A DNA stretch of 64,000 nucleotides from Luscinia megarhynchos (lineage: Eukaryota; Chordata; Aves; Passeriformes; Turdidae), in the NCBI GenBank assembly GCA_034336665.1, contig JAPFBE010000013.1, positions 23,043,056 to 23,107,055 of the forward strand, in the 5' to 3' direction. The notes beneath the pieces are model-generated. The model was not told where the DNA came from, made no database searches, and saw only the letters and a list, made by a program, of their open reading frames with translations. The translations under genes were made by a program, and so were the position numbers. Positions 49,001-60,600 of this stretch are shown piece by piece (positions within the stretch are counted from its first letter, which is position 1; each line of letters starts with the position of its first letter).

Positions 49001-52000
49001 GTGTTAAAGCACTTCCATGTATTTAAGCACCTTGATTTAGGGCACAGTGCCGACTGGAGCATGAGTAGTTCTGCAGTGTCCCTTTAGCCTAATTTTCATA
49101 ACCATGGGAATGCTGTGGGGCAGTCTGAGGTTCTCCTCTTGCCTTATGGCCAAGTCACTGCGAGACTCTGTGGCACAAAGAATAGGAAAATACTGGTTTC
49201 TCATATAGCACTAATAATTGGCTCTGGCTAACAACAATTCCAGAGTTCAACAAACATGATTTTCTCTCTCAATTTGTATGCCAGTTGCCATGGTAAGCAG
49301 GAAGCACAACCCAGACATTTTCCTAAAGGGAAACTGAAGTCATGAAGGACGTAGGAAAGGAGTCAAGCCCTGAGTTCAGCTGCTGAGTAGGAGAAAAAAT
49401 ATTTAATTTAACCTGATGACTCACCTGCCTTTTAGGAAGAACAGTGAGCAAGATGTACTGCAGATAGGTCCAACTGAGACTACAAGCACAAGAACACCCC
49501 TCTGTTTTTTCTTTTTTTTCCCACTCTCTGATCCCAGGATGGAATAAGGGACACATAATATTCACTTCCACTTCCACAGCTCAGAGACTGGTTTAGTGAG
49601 AGCCAAGGAACTAAATTCATAATTTGTTTAAGTTCTTGTTTGTCCTTTACAAATCAACAGAAGTACATGCATGATGCACCAGAGGCCTTCACAGTAACTT
49701 CCCCTGTTCCAGCTTGGATTCTGCAGTACAAGCACTGGGATCACGAAGTTTTTCCATACTCTACTCTGAGTTGCTCTGCATTATCACAGGCAAGGCAGAA
49801 TTGTGCGGGAGATGTGCTAAACAGGAGGACACAGTTGCACATCACTGAAATTTCAGCCTGGTAGAGCTAGCAATGGTAAGAGAAAAATTATTTTACTCTG
49901 GAAAATTTTAAAGCATTTCAGATAACAGTAATTTTACAGAAATCTCCAAATCTCACTTCAATTTCAGAGCTGCAGAGCAACAGCAGTTCCCATAACCTCC
50001 AATCAGAAAAATGTGTGGTCAGGCCCTAACTTTAAGTCCCCACCATCAAAGCCCACATAAACACAAATCAGTGCCCTGGCCACTCACAAAACAAAAGAGG
50101 GGCTCAAACTCCATATCAGAAGATGACAAAAGCATTTGCACTGTATTTATAAATCAAATTCAGAAAAAAAGAAAATGTTCCAAAACATCACTAGGGCACA
50201 GATCTGTTTTTATAAAAACTCCAGTTTAATCTCATGGCTGAGACCTGGCAAAACATCTTTCTTTTGTGGCTGTTGTTTTTCTTTCTTTTTTTTTGACAAT
50301 CATGCACAGAGGCAGGCAAGTCCACATAGAGAAAAAAAGCTAAACAAAACTGCAATTCATCAGAGCTAGCAGGAAAAATAATCACAAAACCAGGGCCAGT
50401 GGGATGGAGACAGTCCATTTCATAGTGTCCAGCTTCTAGCCCTTCTCTCAACCTGGCAGCAAATAATATTTCAAAGGGGACTAGTGCCTGCAAGCACAAG
50501 ATCCAAGGTCTGCGCTGCTGTATGGAGTCCTCAGAAAGTTCTTGCCTTCTGCCATCCTTCCTTTCTGAGGCTGTTAAAGTCCTACTCCATCTCCAGTCGA
50601 ACTCAATGAGAAGTCCTCCATTCCTTGCTTGGAGCAGAATTAGTTACCAATCCTTTACATCGGCTAGGAGCATGCAAAGGTTAAACAAAATAGGGATCAG
50701 CTGCAGCTTCTCCCCTACTCTTAGAGATATTTTTTTCCCCCTAGGGATGGAGAGAAGCAAAAAGGACAACTGCAAAACGTGGGCATGCCTGAAATGTAAT
50801 ATATGCTTCAGTAAATCGTTTGCATTTTCAAGGCCTGGGAAAAGCTTGTGGTGGAAAGCTAAATCACCCCTTGAACTGTGGTCTCCCCCGATCTTGTCCC
50901 TCTTTTCCCAGGACAAGATCCTTCTCAGGAAGGCACACTCAGGCCTTCTGCCCATCATAGATTAACCAGAACTAATTAGCTACTTTGTGGGCAAAAAGCC
51001 ATTTGATCTCACACTCTCAGTGCTGCAAACATAGCAGCAGAAAACAGTTCCATGCATCTGCCCAAGTTTCACAGATGTGTAAAATACTATTTAGGCAATT
51101 CCTTCATGTTAATTACATTTCTTTTTTTTAATACATTTACATAGAATGATCTTTTATATATAGACATAAAATTTAAAAATATTCACCATTACATGCATTT
51201 CAGAATCCATAAAGAAAGAAAAAATATTTTGATTGCACCTTTTGGACACTGGATGAGGGAAAAGGTTGCAGGCTTCATGGATGCTCTCTAATACAGACTT
51301 AAGTTCCTCTGAACTTCTAAAGGTGAAAAAATAAGTACTTCAGTCTTTCTATAGTGATAGCATGAGATGGACAGCCCAGAGGACTGGGGCTTACAAGGTA
51401 AAATGCAACCTTCATTTCTGTTTACTCTCCTGCCAGTAAGGCAGCTCTCAGATGAGCTAATATTATCCATGTCCCTCCTTTCCACCAGGAATTCTCACCT
51501 TTGCCAGCTCAGCCATTTCACTCTGAGCTACGTTTAAGAGAAGTTGCACCAACCCTGACAACATGGGAAGAATAAGTGACATTTACTCACTTGTCTGCTA
51601 CTTGTAAAAGCCCACAAGCAACACCTGTTGGTTATAATTTGTCGTGTCTGATACTGGGACCATCTGCAAACTGGGGAACAGCCTTTACTTTTCACAGTAT
51701 CAGGAGAACTAAAATGTACTGCAGGGTCTCTGAAGTGCTCCTTGTGGAGCTGTAGATGATGAGCCAGTCTATTTAGGAAGAAAAAGAAAAACCGTCTTAG
51801 CTCTACTGGGCAAGACTCATCTCCCATAAATCCCTCTTCATAATGTTTCAGAGATAAACAAAGGAAAAACAGAAATGAAACCCCCAAACAAACAAACAAG
51901 TAGAAACAATAAAAACTAAACTCAAAACCAAGGAGAAAAAACCATAAAAAGAAAATCCTTTCTTAAAGAGATCAGGTCTGACCCTGAAAGTGACATTGAA

Positions 52001-52240
52001 GATAGGTTAGTAAAGCTGGATCTTAGGAAGCTCCTGCCACCATCTGTGGCATCTGTCTTCTGGCCCTGTCCAACTCCCAAGCTCTGGTCCTTCAAGCTGA
52101 CTGCAGGTACCAGTATCAGTGTGGATCCATCATCAAGCTTTACAGACTCTGCAGAAGGCTGAGTCTGGAGCTGAGAAAAATTACACCTGTGCAACAGGGC
52201 ATCTTGCAACTAAGAAAGTGCTTTCATCTCTGCAGGACCT
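46029..52240. other. Intergenic DNA between UPK1B and ARHGAP31
   Basis: No exon is supported on either strand. I looked for B4GALT4 motifs (for example WGWGGEDDD), because that gene separates UPK1B and ARHGAP31 in human, and found none. A 100-codon open frame at 46,111-46,413 has no known domain. An AAC trinucleotide run lies at 47,911-47,933. Confidence 0.5.
47911..47933. repeat. AAC microsatellite
   Basis: Seven to eight AAC units after an A-rich stretch. This could be the tail of an old retroposed copy, but no body is recognisable. Confidence 0.85.
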
Positions 52241-52245
52241 GGGGC

Positions 52246-55165
52246 TTTATTTTAAGTGCTCTGGATATATCAGTTGAAGGCTGGAGATGAAATTGTAGAT
52301 AAGAAATGGGATCAAGCTACAAAATAGAGATATCATTGCAGCATCTCTGCTTAATTAAAATCCAGGACCCAGATCTGAGTTCCAATTCTGAAACACCCTT
52401 AAAAATATAGTCTGGATACAGATTTTAGTTGAAGCTGATCTTTAATATCAAGTAAAGATTTCTAATAACTTTCTGTTGCAGGAATTTCACCACTTAAGCT
52501 AAAAGCACTATTCCTTACTGAAATGCTGTTAAGAGCTGAGACAGTATATTATATACAATTTGCCAGACCTCATTTCTTATTCATAGATCAGCTTATATGC
52601 GAATAAGGAGGAGAAAATAAATGGTTTTAACACGCCAATAATAAACATGCCACATTTTCTTTTTCTTCTGAGGCATTAATTTGTGAGCTTGTCTAGCTCC
52701 CTTCCAGGTGCCTTGGCAGTAAAAACTTCTAGAAACTGAGAGACTATAAGTTATTGTCCAAAGTAAACTATTTTGTTGATGACAAAAAAACCTAGGCATC
52801 ATTTCCACAACTTTTATTTCCTCTGAAACCTTACCACAATACCTTGTATCACACTTTCCCTTTGTCATTAACCCAGCCATGGTGATAAAAACTTTCTCAT
52901 GAGGCAGAGCCATGTAAGTGCAGTGTGGAGCTGTGCTAACTATGAGGAGCATAAATGACTGGGAATTCCCTAGTTTTAATAAGAGGCTGCACAGGCATAT
53001 TATGGTCTGGGAGTAGAATAATACGATTGCCATGAAGCTGCATATTCTGGGCCTGCTGTCCACAGCTTGCCCAGGCAAATCATAGGCTGCTGCCTGTGAA
53101 AGAACATGGACCCAAACAAGAACTCCAGGCTCTCGTCTGTTTTAATAATCTCCCTCAACAAAACTGACAGCAGAGACTTAGTTCTCTGCTCTGCTCCCAT
53201 GTGGCGCTATACACAAATAGTGTGGTGGGGAGGATCAAAGACTGCAACTGGTGACAAGGAAAAGCCCTCGTTTTTTCACATTCCCTTTGGAAATGGAAGG
53301 AGAAAAATCTGCTGAAGATATATTTCTTGCATTTGTGGGCCCATAACTTCTCAAAAATACTCCGGCATATCTCTCCCTTAGCAATCAAAGAGTTGAGAGT
53401 AAGCACAGTGTGGGGAGGCTCAGGGCACTAATAAAGTGACACAGTCAGTACAGACTAGGAGTTAATGGGTTGAGTTTACTAACCATTGGAAACTGCCAGT
53501 ACTTCAGAAAATAAAGCCCTAAACATACATCTTTTGGGAAATTCTGGATGACGCTCATTGTGGTGGCTATAGGACTTCCTAACAGTTTGCTGCTCAAACT
53601 GTAGCCCGTCACACCCATCTGAGGGCCTGCAGACTCAGACATCTCCAGGAATGATGGCCCCTGCAAGCACATCACAGAACAATCTCAGTGCTGGCAGCAG
53701 CACCTGTGCTCCCATCTCCTCTGTAGTCACCAGTGACACTTAAATTGCAGACACAGCACAGGTTGTACCTGACTGCCATCGCCCACAGTCATAGATCAGG
53801 CAACAGATGAGCCTGTGGTGAATGCAGAGTTAGAGGCTTTATAAAGGAAGCTTAATTCTATTCTATTCCCATGGCAGCTGTTGCATATCTGAACACATAT
53901 TTGACCGTAACATTAATGTTCCCTTCAGGAGAGAGTTTAATTCACTTCAAATCCCCCTCTCAGGACTTGTTCATGATCTGTTCTGCAGTCCCACAAATCA
54001 TCCTCTTTACCATACTCTTAATCAATCTGAAAGCACTGAGGTCTGGGGAGGTGGCAACAGCCACACTCTCAAAGATTAACAGTGCAAAATCATAGGAGAC
54101 AAAATTTAAATGAAGAAGCACCTGGGGACATGCCACACAGTGACAATGAAAGACCAAGGGTCAAAGATATGTCAGTCAGGGTGCAAGAGGGCAATACCCA
54201 AAGACATGGAGATAAGATCCTCTTGCTTTTGTCTGCTGTTGGCAGGGTAGAGCTCAGCTGGAGACAGCTGCAGAGGTGTCATCTGGCTTTAAGCAATGAT
54301 GAAAATAGTTGATACTGGCCTTCATTATGACCTTGCCTTGGCTTTCACTGCTTTCAGCCTGAGGAGTCTCTACCGCTGGGCAGCCAGCTGCACGCTCATT
54401 CCTCAGCCACAGGGACCTTGTGTGCCCAAGGAAGGAGTGACTGAGCACATAAGACTCACAAGCAAGACCTGAAAGGCTGAAAGAACAACCAGTAATTTCA
54501 TGTTCAGCTGCTTTCATTCCAGCTGTTGCACATGCTGGAAAGAGCATGTCTCTGATGCAAGGAGAGAGCTGGAGGCAGTGTCTGCAGGTTGTACGTTAAT
54601 CACTGGAACATCCTTGAGTGTCTCACACCCTTGTGATTTGCTCATGCCAGCTTCACCCTCCTCTCCAGCTATCCCCAGCCTCCTGCACTATTTACCCTAT
54701 GTAAATCAGAAAGTCCTTCACTGGTGTCTGGGAAAAAATGGTAGGAGTTCTCAAACATCTGGACTTACCTCCTCAGCAGATTTGTGACCCTGCACCCTGA
54801 GCTGCAGTGTTTTGTAACAATGTTCCCTATTATCTAATTATACAGACATTTACTTTTCCTTTTTTCCAATGGGAGGATGAAACTTTCACAGGACTTGAAA
54901 ACAGGTGTGAGAAATGCAAGTTCCCTGGGACTGGCTTACCATGAAAAAAACAGACAGTGAGGGACTAGGCAGGAGCAACAAACGGAATAAAAAGCAAGAC
55001 AAAGATACTATGACCTTCCATAGCAAAAGCTTTGGAAGGAGGAAACCATGAAGGATTCAGGTTCATCTTGCACAGAACAGTTTTAACAACAGCAAAATGG
55101 CAACAGGGTTGGTCTTGGACACTCCCATTCCAACCATCACAGAAAAGGAATAGGAGAAGCAGCTG
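52246..55165 (-). other. ARHGAP31: Probable ARHGAP31 3' UTR
   Basis: Directly downstream of the ARHGAP31 stop on the - strand, with no other gene. Candidate - strand AATAAA signals lie at 52,813-52,818 and 52,246-52,251, giving UTRs of roughly 2.4 or 2.9 kb; human ARHGAP31 also has a 3' UTR of several kb. The extent is inferred. Confidence 0.4.
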
Positions 55166-57628
55166 CTACTCAATCTGCCTCCCACTTCGTCCATCCAGAA
55201 TCACAGAGCGCCTCTGGGGCTGGTAGAAGCAGCTGGTAGAGGTCTCCAGTCTCTGGCCATTCTTGGGGATGGTCATTTTGTTCCGCAGTGTCACCCCCTC
55301 AGGCGTTGTTCGCGCAGGGTCAGACAGATCGCCACAAATGGGGCTCAGAGAGGTGGTCTGAGTGGGGCTCCTGATGGGTGACAGCAATACCCTGGAGTCT
55401 GCTGAGGAAGTGGGGTGGTCCATGATAGGGAAAGGGGGACTGAAGAGAATCAGACTCTGGGGCCTCCCAGGCCTAGATCTGTAGGAAGGTTTGGAGAACC
55501 CAGATGGCCTCTCTATCTTTGAAGACTGTGGGTTATCTCCAGCTGTCTCCCCGCCAGAGGTGCGTTTTCGGCGCAGAAAAGGGGCATCCAGAGCAGAGTG
55601 ATGACTGGATTGAGACGGCTCCAGTGGAGAACCCAGGCTGCCATGCCAAGGACAGGCTGAGTCCTTTTGAGCAGGGTCACTGTTTTCTTTCTCTGCTTTG
55701 GCTTTCTTCTCTGTCAGCGGGCTCTTGGGGGCTTCCAGATGGCTCCATGCCACCCGTGGGGCTTGCCTGATGGGCTGCTTGGCTTCTGCTTCCTTCTTCT
55801 CAGTGGCTGGAGCAGCGTTCTGAGCCTGCAGAGGCTGGGGGATCTGGGTGTACTGAATCTTCGGCGGTATCACAGGTACCGCTCTAGCCTGGCACATCTT
55901 AATCATGAAGGAGGTCCTGACTGCTGACACACTGACGGGGGCAGAGTTACGACGGCCAGTGGTGGCATGGGCCACTGCCAGATAATCCAAGTCTAAATCC
56001 ACAGGGGCATTGAAACGAGACCCCCAGGGAACACCTCTACTGGCAGCAGGGCAGTGTGTCGGCAAGGAGGGGACAGAATCACTGCTTTTTACTTCCTTCT
56101 GCCCATACAGGAGGTTCCCAGGGGCAGAAGGCATGGAGAGGCTCTCAAATGTGAAGAAATCTGGGGCTGGGAGGAGTGAATCCAAGTTGAGGGATGAAGG
56201 CCTGGTCTTTACTTTGCGAGGTGTTTCTTCACCTTTATTACTCAGCTGTGACTCAGCGGCAGAACACAATGCTTTGGTAACAGTCTCTCCTCTCAGGGCA
56301 GTGTCCTGAGAGATGGGTAACTCCTCCTTTGTGTTCTTAGTCTGTGAAGAACTGCCTGGGCTATTTCGGTATGGCAAAGACAACTCGAGCTTTGGGCTCC
56401 AGGGATTTTCTTTGCTCACAGGCACTTTCTTTCCCTCTGTCTCCAAAAGAGGGACGCTGGGGTGTCCTGCTTTCTCACCTGGTGCTTTCTCCCTGGTAAG
56501 GGGATACTCAGGTTTTGAAGGTTCTTCTGGAGAACTTGGGCCATTCTCATCCTGCATAGCTTTGCCCAAAGTAGAGGGGGACATGGGTTGTGTTTTGGAC
56601 AGCTCACAAGTCACTGAATGCAGAATGTCACTGCATGGCTGCTGCTGATCAGTGGCATCTATGAAAGAGAATGGGGTAGTCCACATACTTAACACTGTGT
56701 CTTTACTGTCCAATGAGAGGCTGCGACTGAACCGCGTTCTAAGAGAAAGGCCTGTCTCTGCTCTCTGGCTCTGTGGGTAAATTTCCTGGGTCATCTTCTC
56801 CTGAACGTCCTTAAAGGTAGGGGAATGGAGAGGGCTTGTAACCCACTGGTGATCCTCCCAAGGCTCCACAAGTTCTAAGCTCTGCACATTATCTGTCCAG
56901 GCGTCCTCATCATCCTGGTCAGCAGCATCCTGGGTTCTGCTAACAGCATTGCCTTCCTTCACCTCCTGGATTCCAGCTCCACTCAGTGCCTTGGAGGAGA
57001 ATGTGTCACTTTCATCAGTAGTCATTATCTCATGCTTCTCCCTCTGAGTCTCTGGGACTCTGGTAAGACCATCCTCTCCTCTCTGGATCTGGCAACTGCC
57101 ATCTTTTTCTTTCTCAGAGTCTGGACATGCTCCTTTGGAACAACATAATCCATCACTAATGGCAATCTCACTAAATTCTGATTGACTATGAAGCTTCCAG
57201 TCGGGGGTAGGAGTAAGACATTCACTCCTGCTCTCCGCCATTGACTGGTGATTCTTTGGAGTGGCTGAACCTGTTGGAAGAATGCCCAGTTTGGGTAGGG
57301 CTGAGGCACCACTCTGCTGAGCAACTGCATCAGACTGGCAGCTGGGAAGGCTGTCTTGTTGCTCTATGCCACTAGCACCAAATAAAGGCACCTGAGTTAT
57401 CTGTAATGCTCTGCTTTCAGATTTCTGCTCAGCAAGTGTTGAGCTCTGCCCTGGGCCAGAGGAAAGACTATCTGTTTGTACTGAAGGAGAGGATTCGGAA
57501 ATTGAGCTTGTCTTGAGGACTGCTGCTGGCAAGAGCAAGAGCTCCTCCTCAGGTTCAATAATTTTCAGTTCCTGCTGTATCTCTGGCCATAGTGGTTGCA
57601 GAAGGGCATTTGCCATATCCTCCTCAGT
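55166..57628 (-). CDS. ARHGAP31: ARHGAP31 terminal coding exon (large)
   Basis: This exon has 2,463 bases (820 residues and TAG), phase 0. The - strand acceptor reads TTCTGTTTTTCAG before ACTGAGGAGGATATGGC. It encodes the disordered tail with many SP/TP sites. A single very large last exon is the known structure of this gene. Confidence 0.93.
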   Translation of the reverse strand, partial: TEEDMANALLQPLWPEIQQELKIIEPEEELLLLPAAVLKTSSISESSPSVQTDSLSSGPGQSSTLAEQKSESRALQITQVPLFGASGIEQQDSLPSCQSDAVAQQSGASALPKLGILPTGSATPKNHQSMAESRSECLTPTPDWKLHSQSEFSEIAISDGLCCSKGACPDSEKEKDGSCQIQRGEDGLTRVPETQREKHEIMTTDESDTFSSKALSGAGIQEVKEGNAVSRTQDAADQDDEDAWTDNVQSLELVEPWEDHQWVTSPLHSPTFKDVQEKMTQEIYPQSQRAETGLSLRTRFSRSLSLDSKDTVLSMWTTPFSFIDATDQQQPCSDILHSVTCELSKTQPMSPSTLGKAMQDENGPSSPEEPSKPEYPLTREKAPGEKAGHPSVPLLETEGKKVPVSKENPWSPKLELSLPYRNSPGSSSQTKNTKEELPISQDTALRGETVTKALCSAAESQLSNKGEETPRKVKTRPSSLNLDSLLPAPDFFTFESLSMPSAPGNLLYGQKEVKSSDSVPSLPTHCPAASRGVPWGSRFNAPVDLDLDYLAVAHATTGRRNSAPVSVSAVRTSFMIKMCQARAVPVIPPKIQYTQIPQPLQAQNAAPATEKKEAEAKQPIRQAPRVAWSHLEAPKSPLTEKKAKAEKENSDPAQKDSACPWHGSLGSPLEPSQSSHHSALDAPFLRRKRTSGGETAGDNPQSSKIERPSGFSKPSYRSRPGRPQSLILFSPPFPIMDHPTSSADSRVLLSPIRSPTQTTSLSPICGDLSDPARTTPEGVTLRNKMTIPKNGQRLETSTSCFYQPQRRSVILDGRSGRQIE

Positions 57629-60600
57629 CTGAAAAACAGAAGAAATGCCATCACTTGGGAGCTCACAACTTACCAGTAAATATCTCTCCATCTTCCCCAA
57701 ACAGCCCTCCTAGAATAGCCAGGCTCCTGGATAAGCACAATCAAAAAAACACAGACACACAGACTGCTAGCAGTTCAAGGAAGAAAATACAGCTATAAAC
57801 AAGTGGGTTTATGGAGGAGAAGGTCTGAGGTGCTGCCAAAAGGAGGCCTAGGATAGACATACTGAAATAGTGAGCTGAATAAGTAGCTGGAATGTTCCAG
57901 CCCATTTCTCAGCAATTCCCATTCAGACTTACTTGGCCTTGCCAGAGAATATGAATACCCAAACTGCACACACACACAAATGAATAATCTAATCAAGGAG
58001 ATATGCCAACAGATCTTTAAATAGCTGTCCAGAGATGAGTATCACTGTAAGAAACGTGGTGAAAAGGCCTTGCTGGAGATACAGAGGAGGCAAAAAATAG
58101 TAAGAATTAAAAAAATAAAATTGTGTATAGAGAATGGGAGTAAAAAGGCTGTTCAGGCTGTCCAGGACAAATGGGACAACAAAAATAGAAGGGGAATTCA
58201 GAGACCACAGGTCAAAATGCACAGACATCCAGAGTCTCACATCTGGAGAGTCTCAGAGCAGACAGATGATACAGACTGAAATTGTACAGTTATAGGAAAA
58301 GATGACCAAAAGGGGACAGTAGATATTTATGTAAAGGTAAATCATCACATGGTGATTTCACAGAAGTGAAATAAATCAGTTCATGGTCAATTATTGGTGC
58401 TTCTTTGCCTAAGTTATAGACTGAGTTTTCATAGCTACAGACATACAATGAAACTTTAAACAACCTCCCAGACACTGCCATGACATGGTCCCCCACCTTT
58501 CTCATGCCTGCTTCCTTACCACATCTCTTAGGTGTGATTCATCTTCTGTCTTAGCCATCTCAATCTCCTGTTTGTCACAGCTGCCTTCTGAGGAGACATC
58601 CTTCATCTTGAGCTGTCCTTGCTTTGCTTTCCCTGCTGGGAGTGGTCTCTTTTGGAACTCCAGTGCTGGTGTTTGCTCCAAGGTGGGACTCTGCTCTGAG
58701 GACTGCGGGGGGCTGCTGGTGCCACTGGTGCAGCTGCTTTGCCCACACGTCTCCTCATTTTCCGCTGCTGGCTGTGGTGTTTCTAAGGATTCCAGTTTTC
58801 TGGCTGCCACCAGCTCCTCAGGATGAGACCCTGGATCAGAAACACAAATTAATGTAACTACCTGAGACTGAAAACTTGTGCCCTGGGACAAAGCAGTGCT
58901 GCCAAGAGCCAACACCAACCAAAAAAGCTGGAGAGCTCCCTCCAGGCACAATCACATGTTTCTGGGAGGTTGCCCACCTCCCCAGGCTCCAAACTGCAAC
59001 AAGCACCATCCTGACTTGCTGTCAAGTCAACACCCACCCTGCTATAGGTTGGTTTCTTTCCTGCCACAAGATCAAGCTGGAGAAATCTCCACACCACCAA
59101 GTGGCAGGGCACTTCCAGCAGCCCAACTGCAGATCCATATCCGCCTCCTTAACACAATTTACCTCTGGATGCTGCCACTGGCCCCAGCTGTTTCTCCTTG
59201 CACTCTGCTGCTTGCTCTGCCTGTGTGTGGGTCCCTGCCTCCAGGGCAGAGGGGCTCATGCTCTCCACCAGAGGACACAACTCCTCTAGACTGGAAAGGG
59301 AATGCTTCTCCTTGGTGGGCACTCTGCAGGGTGTGCTGTTGGTGCTGATGACTGCAGATACCCTCAGCGGGACCGAGACAGCAAATGGCTCCGAGATGTT
59401 CAGGGCTTTCCTCTGGTGATGAGGAGAGGCCTCCAAGGGAAAGAGGTTGCTTGGGAAGCTCGACTTGGTGGCTGTTTCAGAGGTGTAGAACATGAGCATT
59501 CCTTTGGCTGAAATCTGCTCTTTTTCAGCATCCTCTGCTACCCGGAAAACCTTCAGCTGCTCAGGGGGTGACTTCATCTGTGCTGTCCAGGGAAGACCTT
59601 TCTCCACATGTAGCTCTGAACTTCCTTTGGCCCCCATGGCAGATCCTTCCCGCTCCCACTCATTCTCCTTGCTGAGGTCGTATGAGCTGCCTGTGCCTCC
59701 TGTCTGTATCTTAGTGGGAACAAAGAATCCTCCAGTAGTCACTGACCGTTTGAACCTGCTTTTGTCATCCTCTCCTAGAGATGGAAACATAGGAGCAAGT
59801 CAGTGGGAAGCAAAGCACAAGCAAACAAAACTTCCTCTGTGAAGTGCCCTCCTCAATCCCTCCAGATACGAGTCCCGCCCTGGTGAACACTCACATTTTC
59901 CCACATATATGGAGACAATAGGCACTGAAGACCTTCTGTGCTCTAGCCCTAGGGCTTCCTTCAAAATGGGCAGGCAGCACAGGACTGAATGCCCTCCAGT
60001 GGAAATCAGTTCAGACTTTTATTAGACACCCTTCTCCAACAGATGCAGCCGAGTCTACGGTTATCACATACTGCCCACAATGCACACGCCAGGCTTTCTG
60101 TAAGCATTCTGTAAGCCTTTTTCATCTATGAATGGGATTTTTGTGTCCAAAATAACCAAGAAGGAAATCAAAGAAGTCCGACTGCCAATAAAAGTGCAGC
60201 TAAACACAATGGTAACTCTCAGGTGGATGCACTGAGATAAACAACAAAGGAAAGAGTCACACACAGAGGTGGGGAAACACGTCAGCAACATAAGTACATG
60301 AAGATACACAGTATGGTGAGATAGACACAGTCTGCTCATCCATTGAGTGTGGTGAGACATTGGAACAGGTTGTCCAGAGAAGCTGTGGATGCTCCGTCTC
60401 TGGAAGTGTTCAAGGCTTGTTCAAGTGTTGGTACCACCTGGTGCAGGGGAAGGTGTCCCTGCCTATAGCACAGCTGTTAGAACTAGGAGATTTCTAAAGT
60501 CCCTTTCAACCCAAACCGTTCTGTGATCCCTGCTGCTGAAAATGCAGAGCTGCAATCTTCCCCCTTACAGGCAGGCTATGGATGTCTCACCTTCCACTGG

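Noticed and set aside
46029..55165. Possible B4GALT4 exons, expected from human gene order
   Set aside because: No frame contains the galactosyltransferase motifs, and no series of splice-flanked exons is visible.
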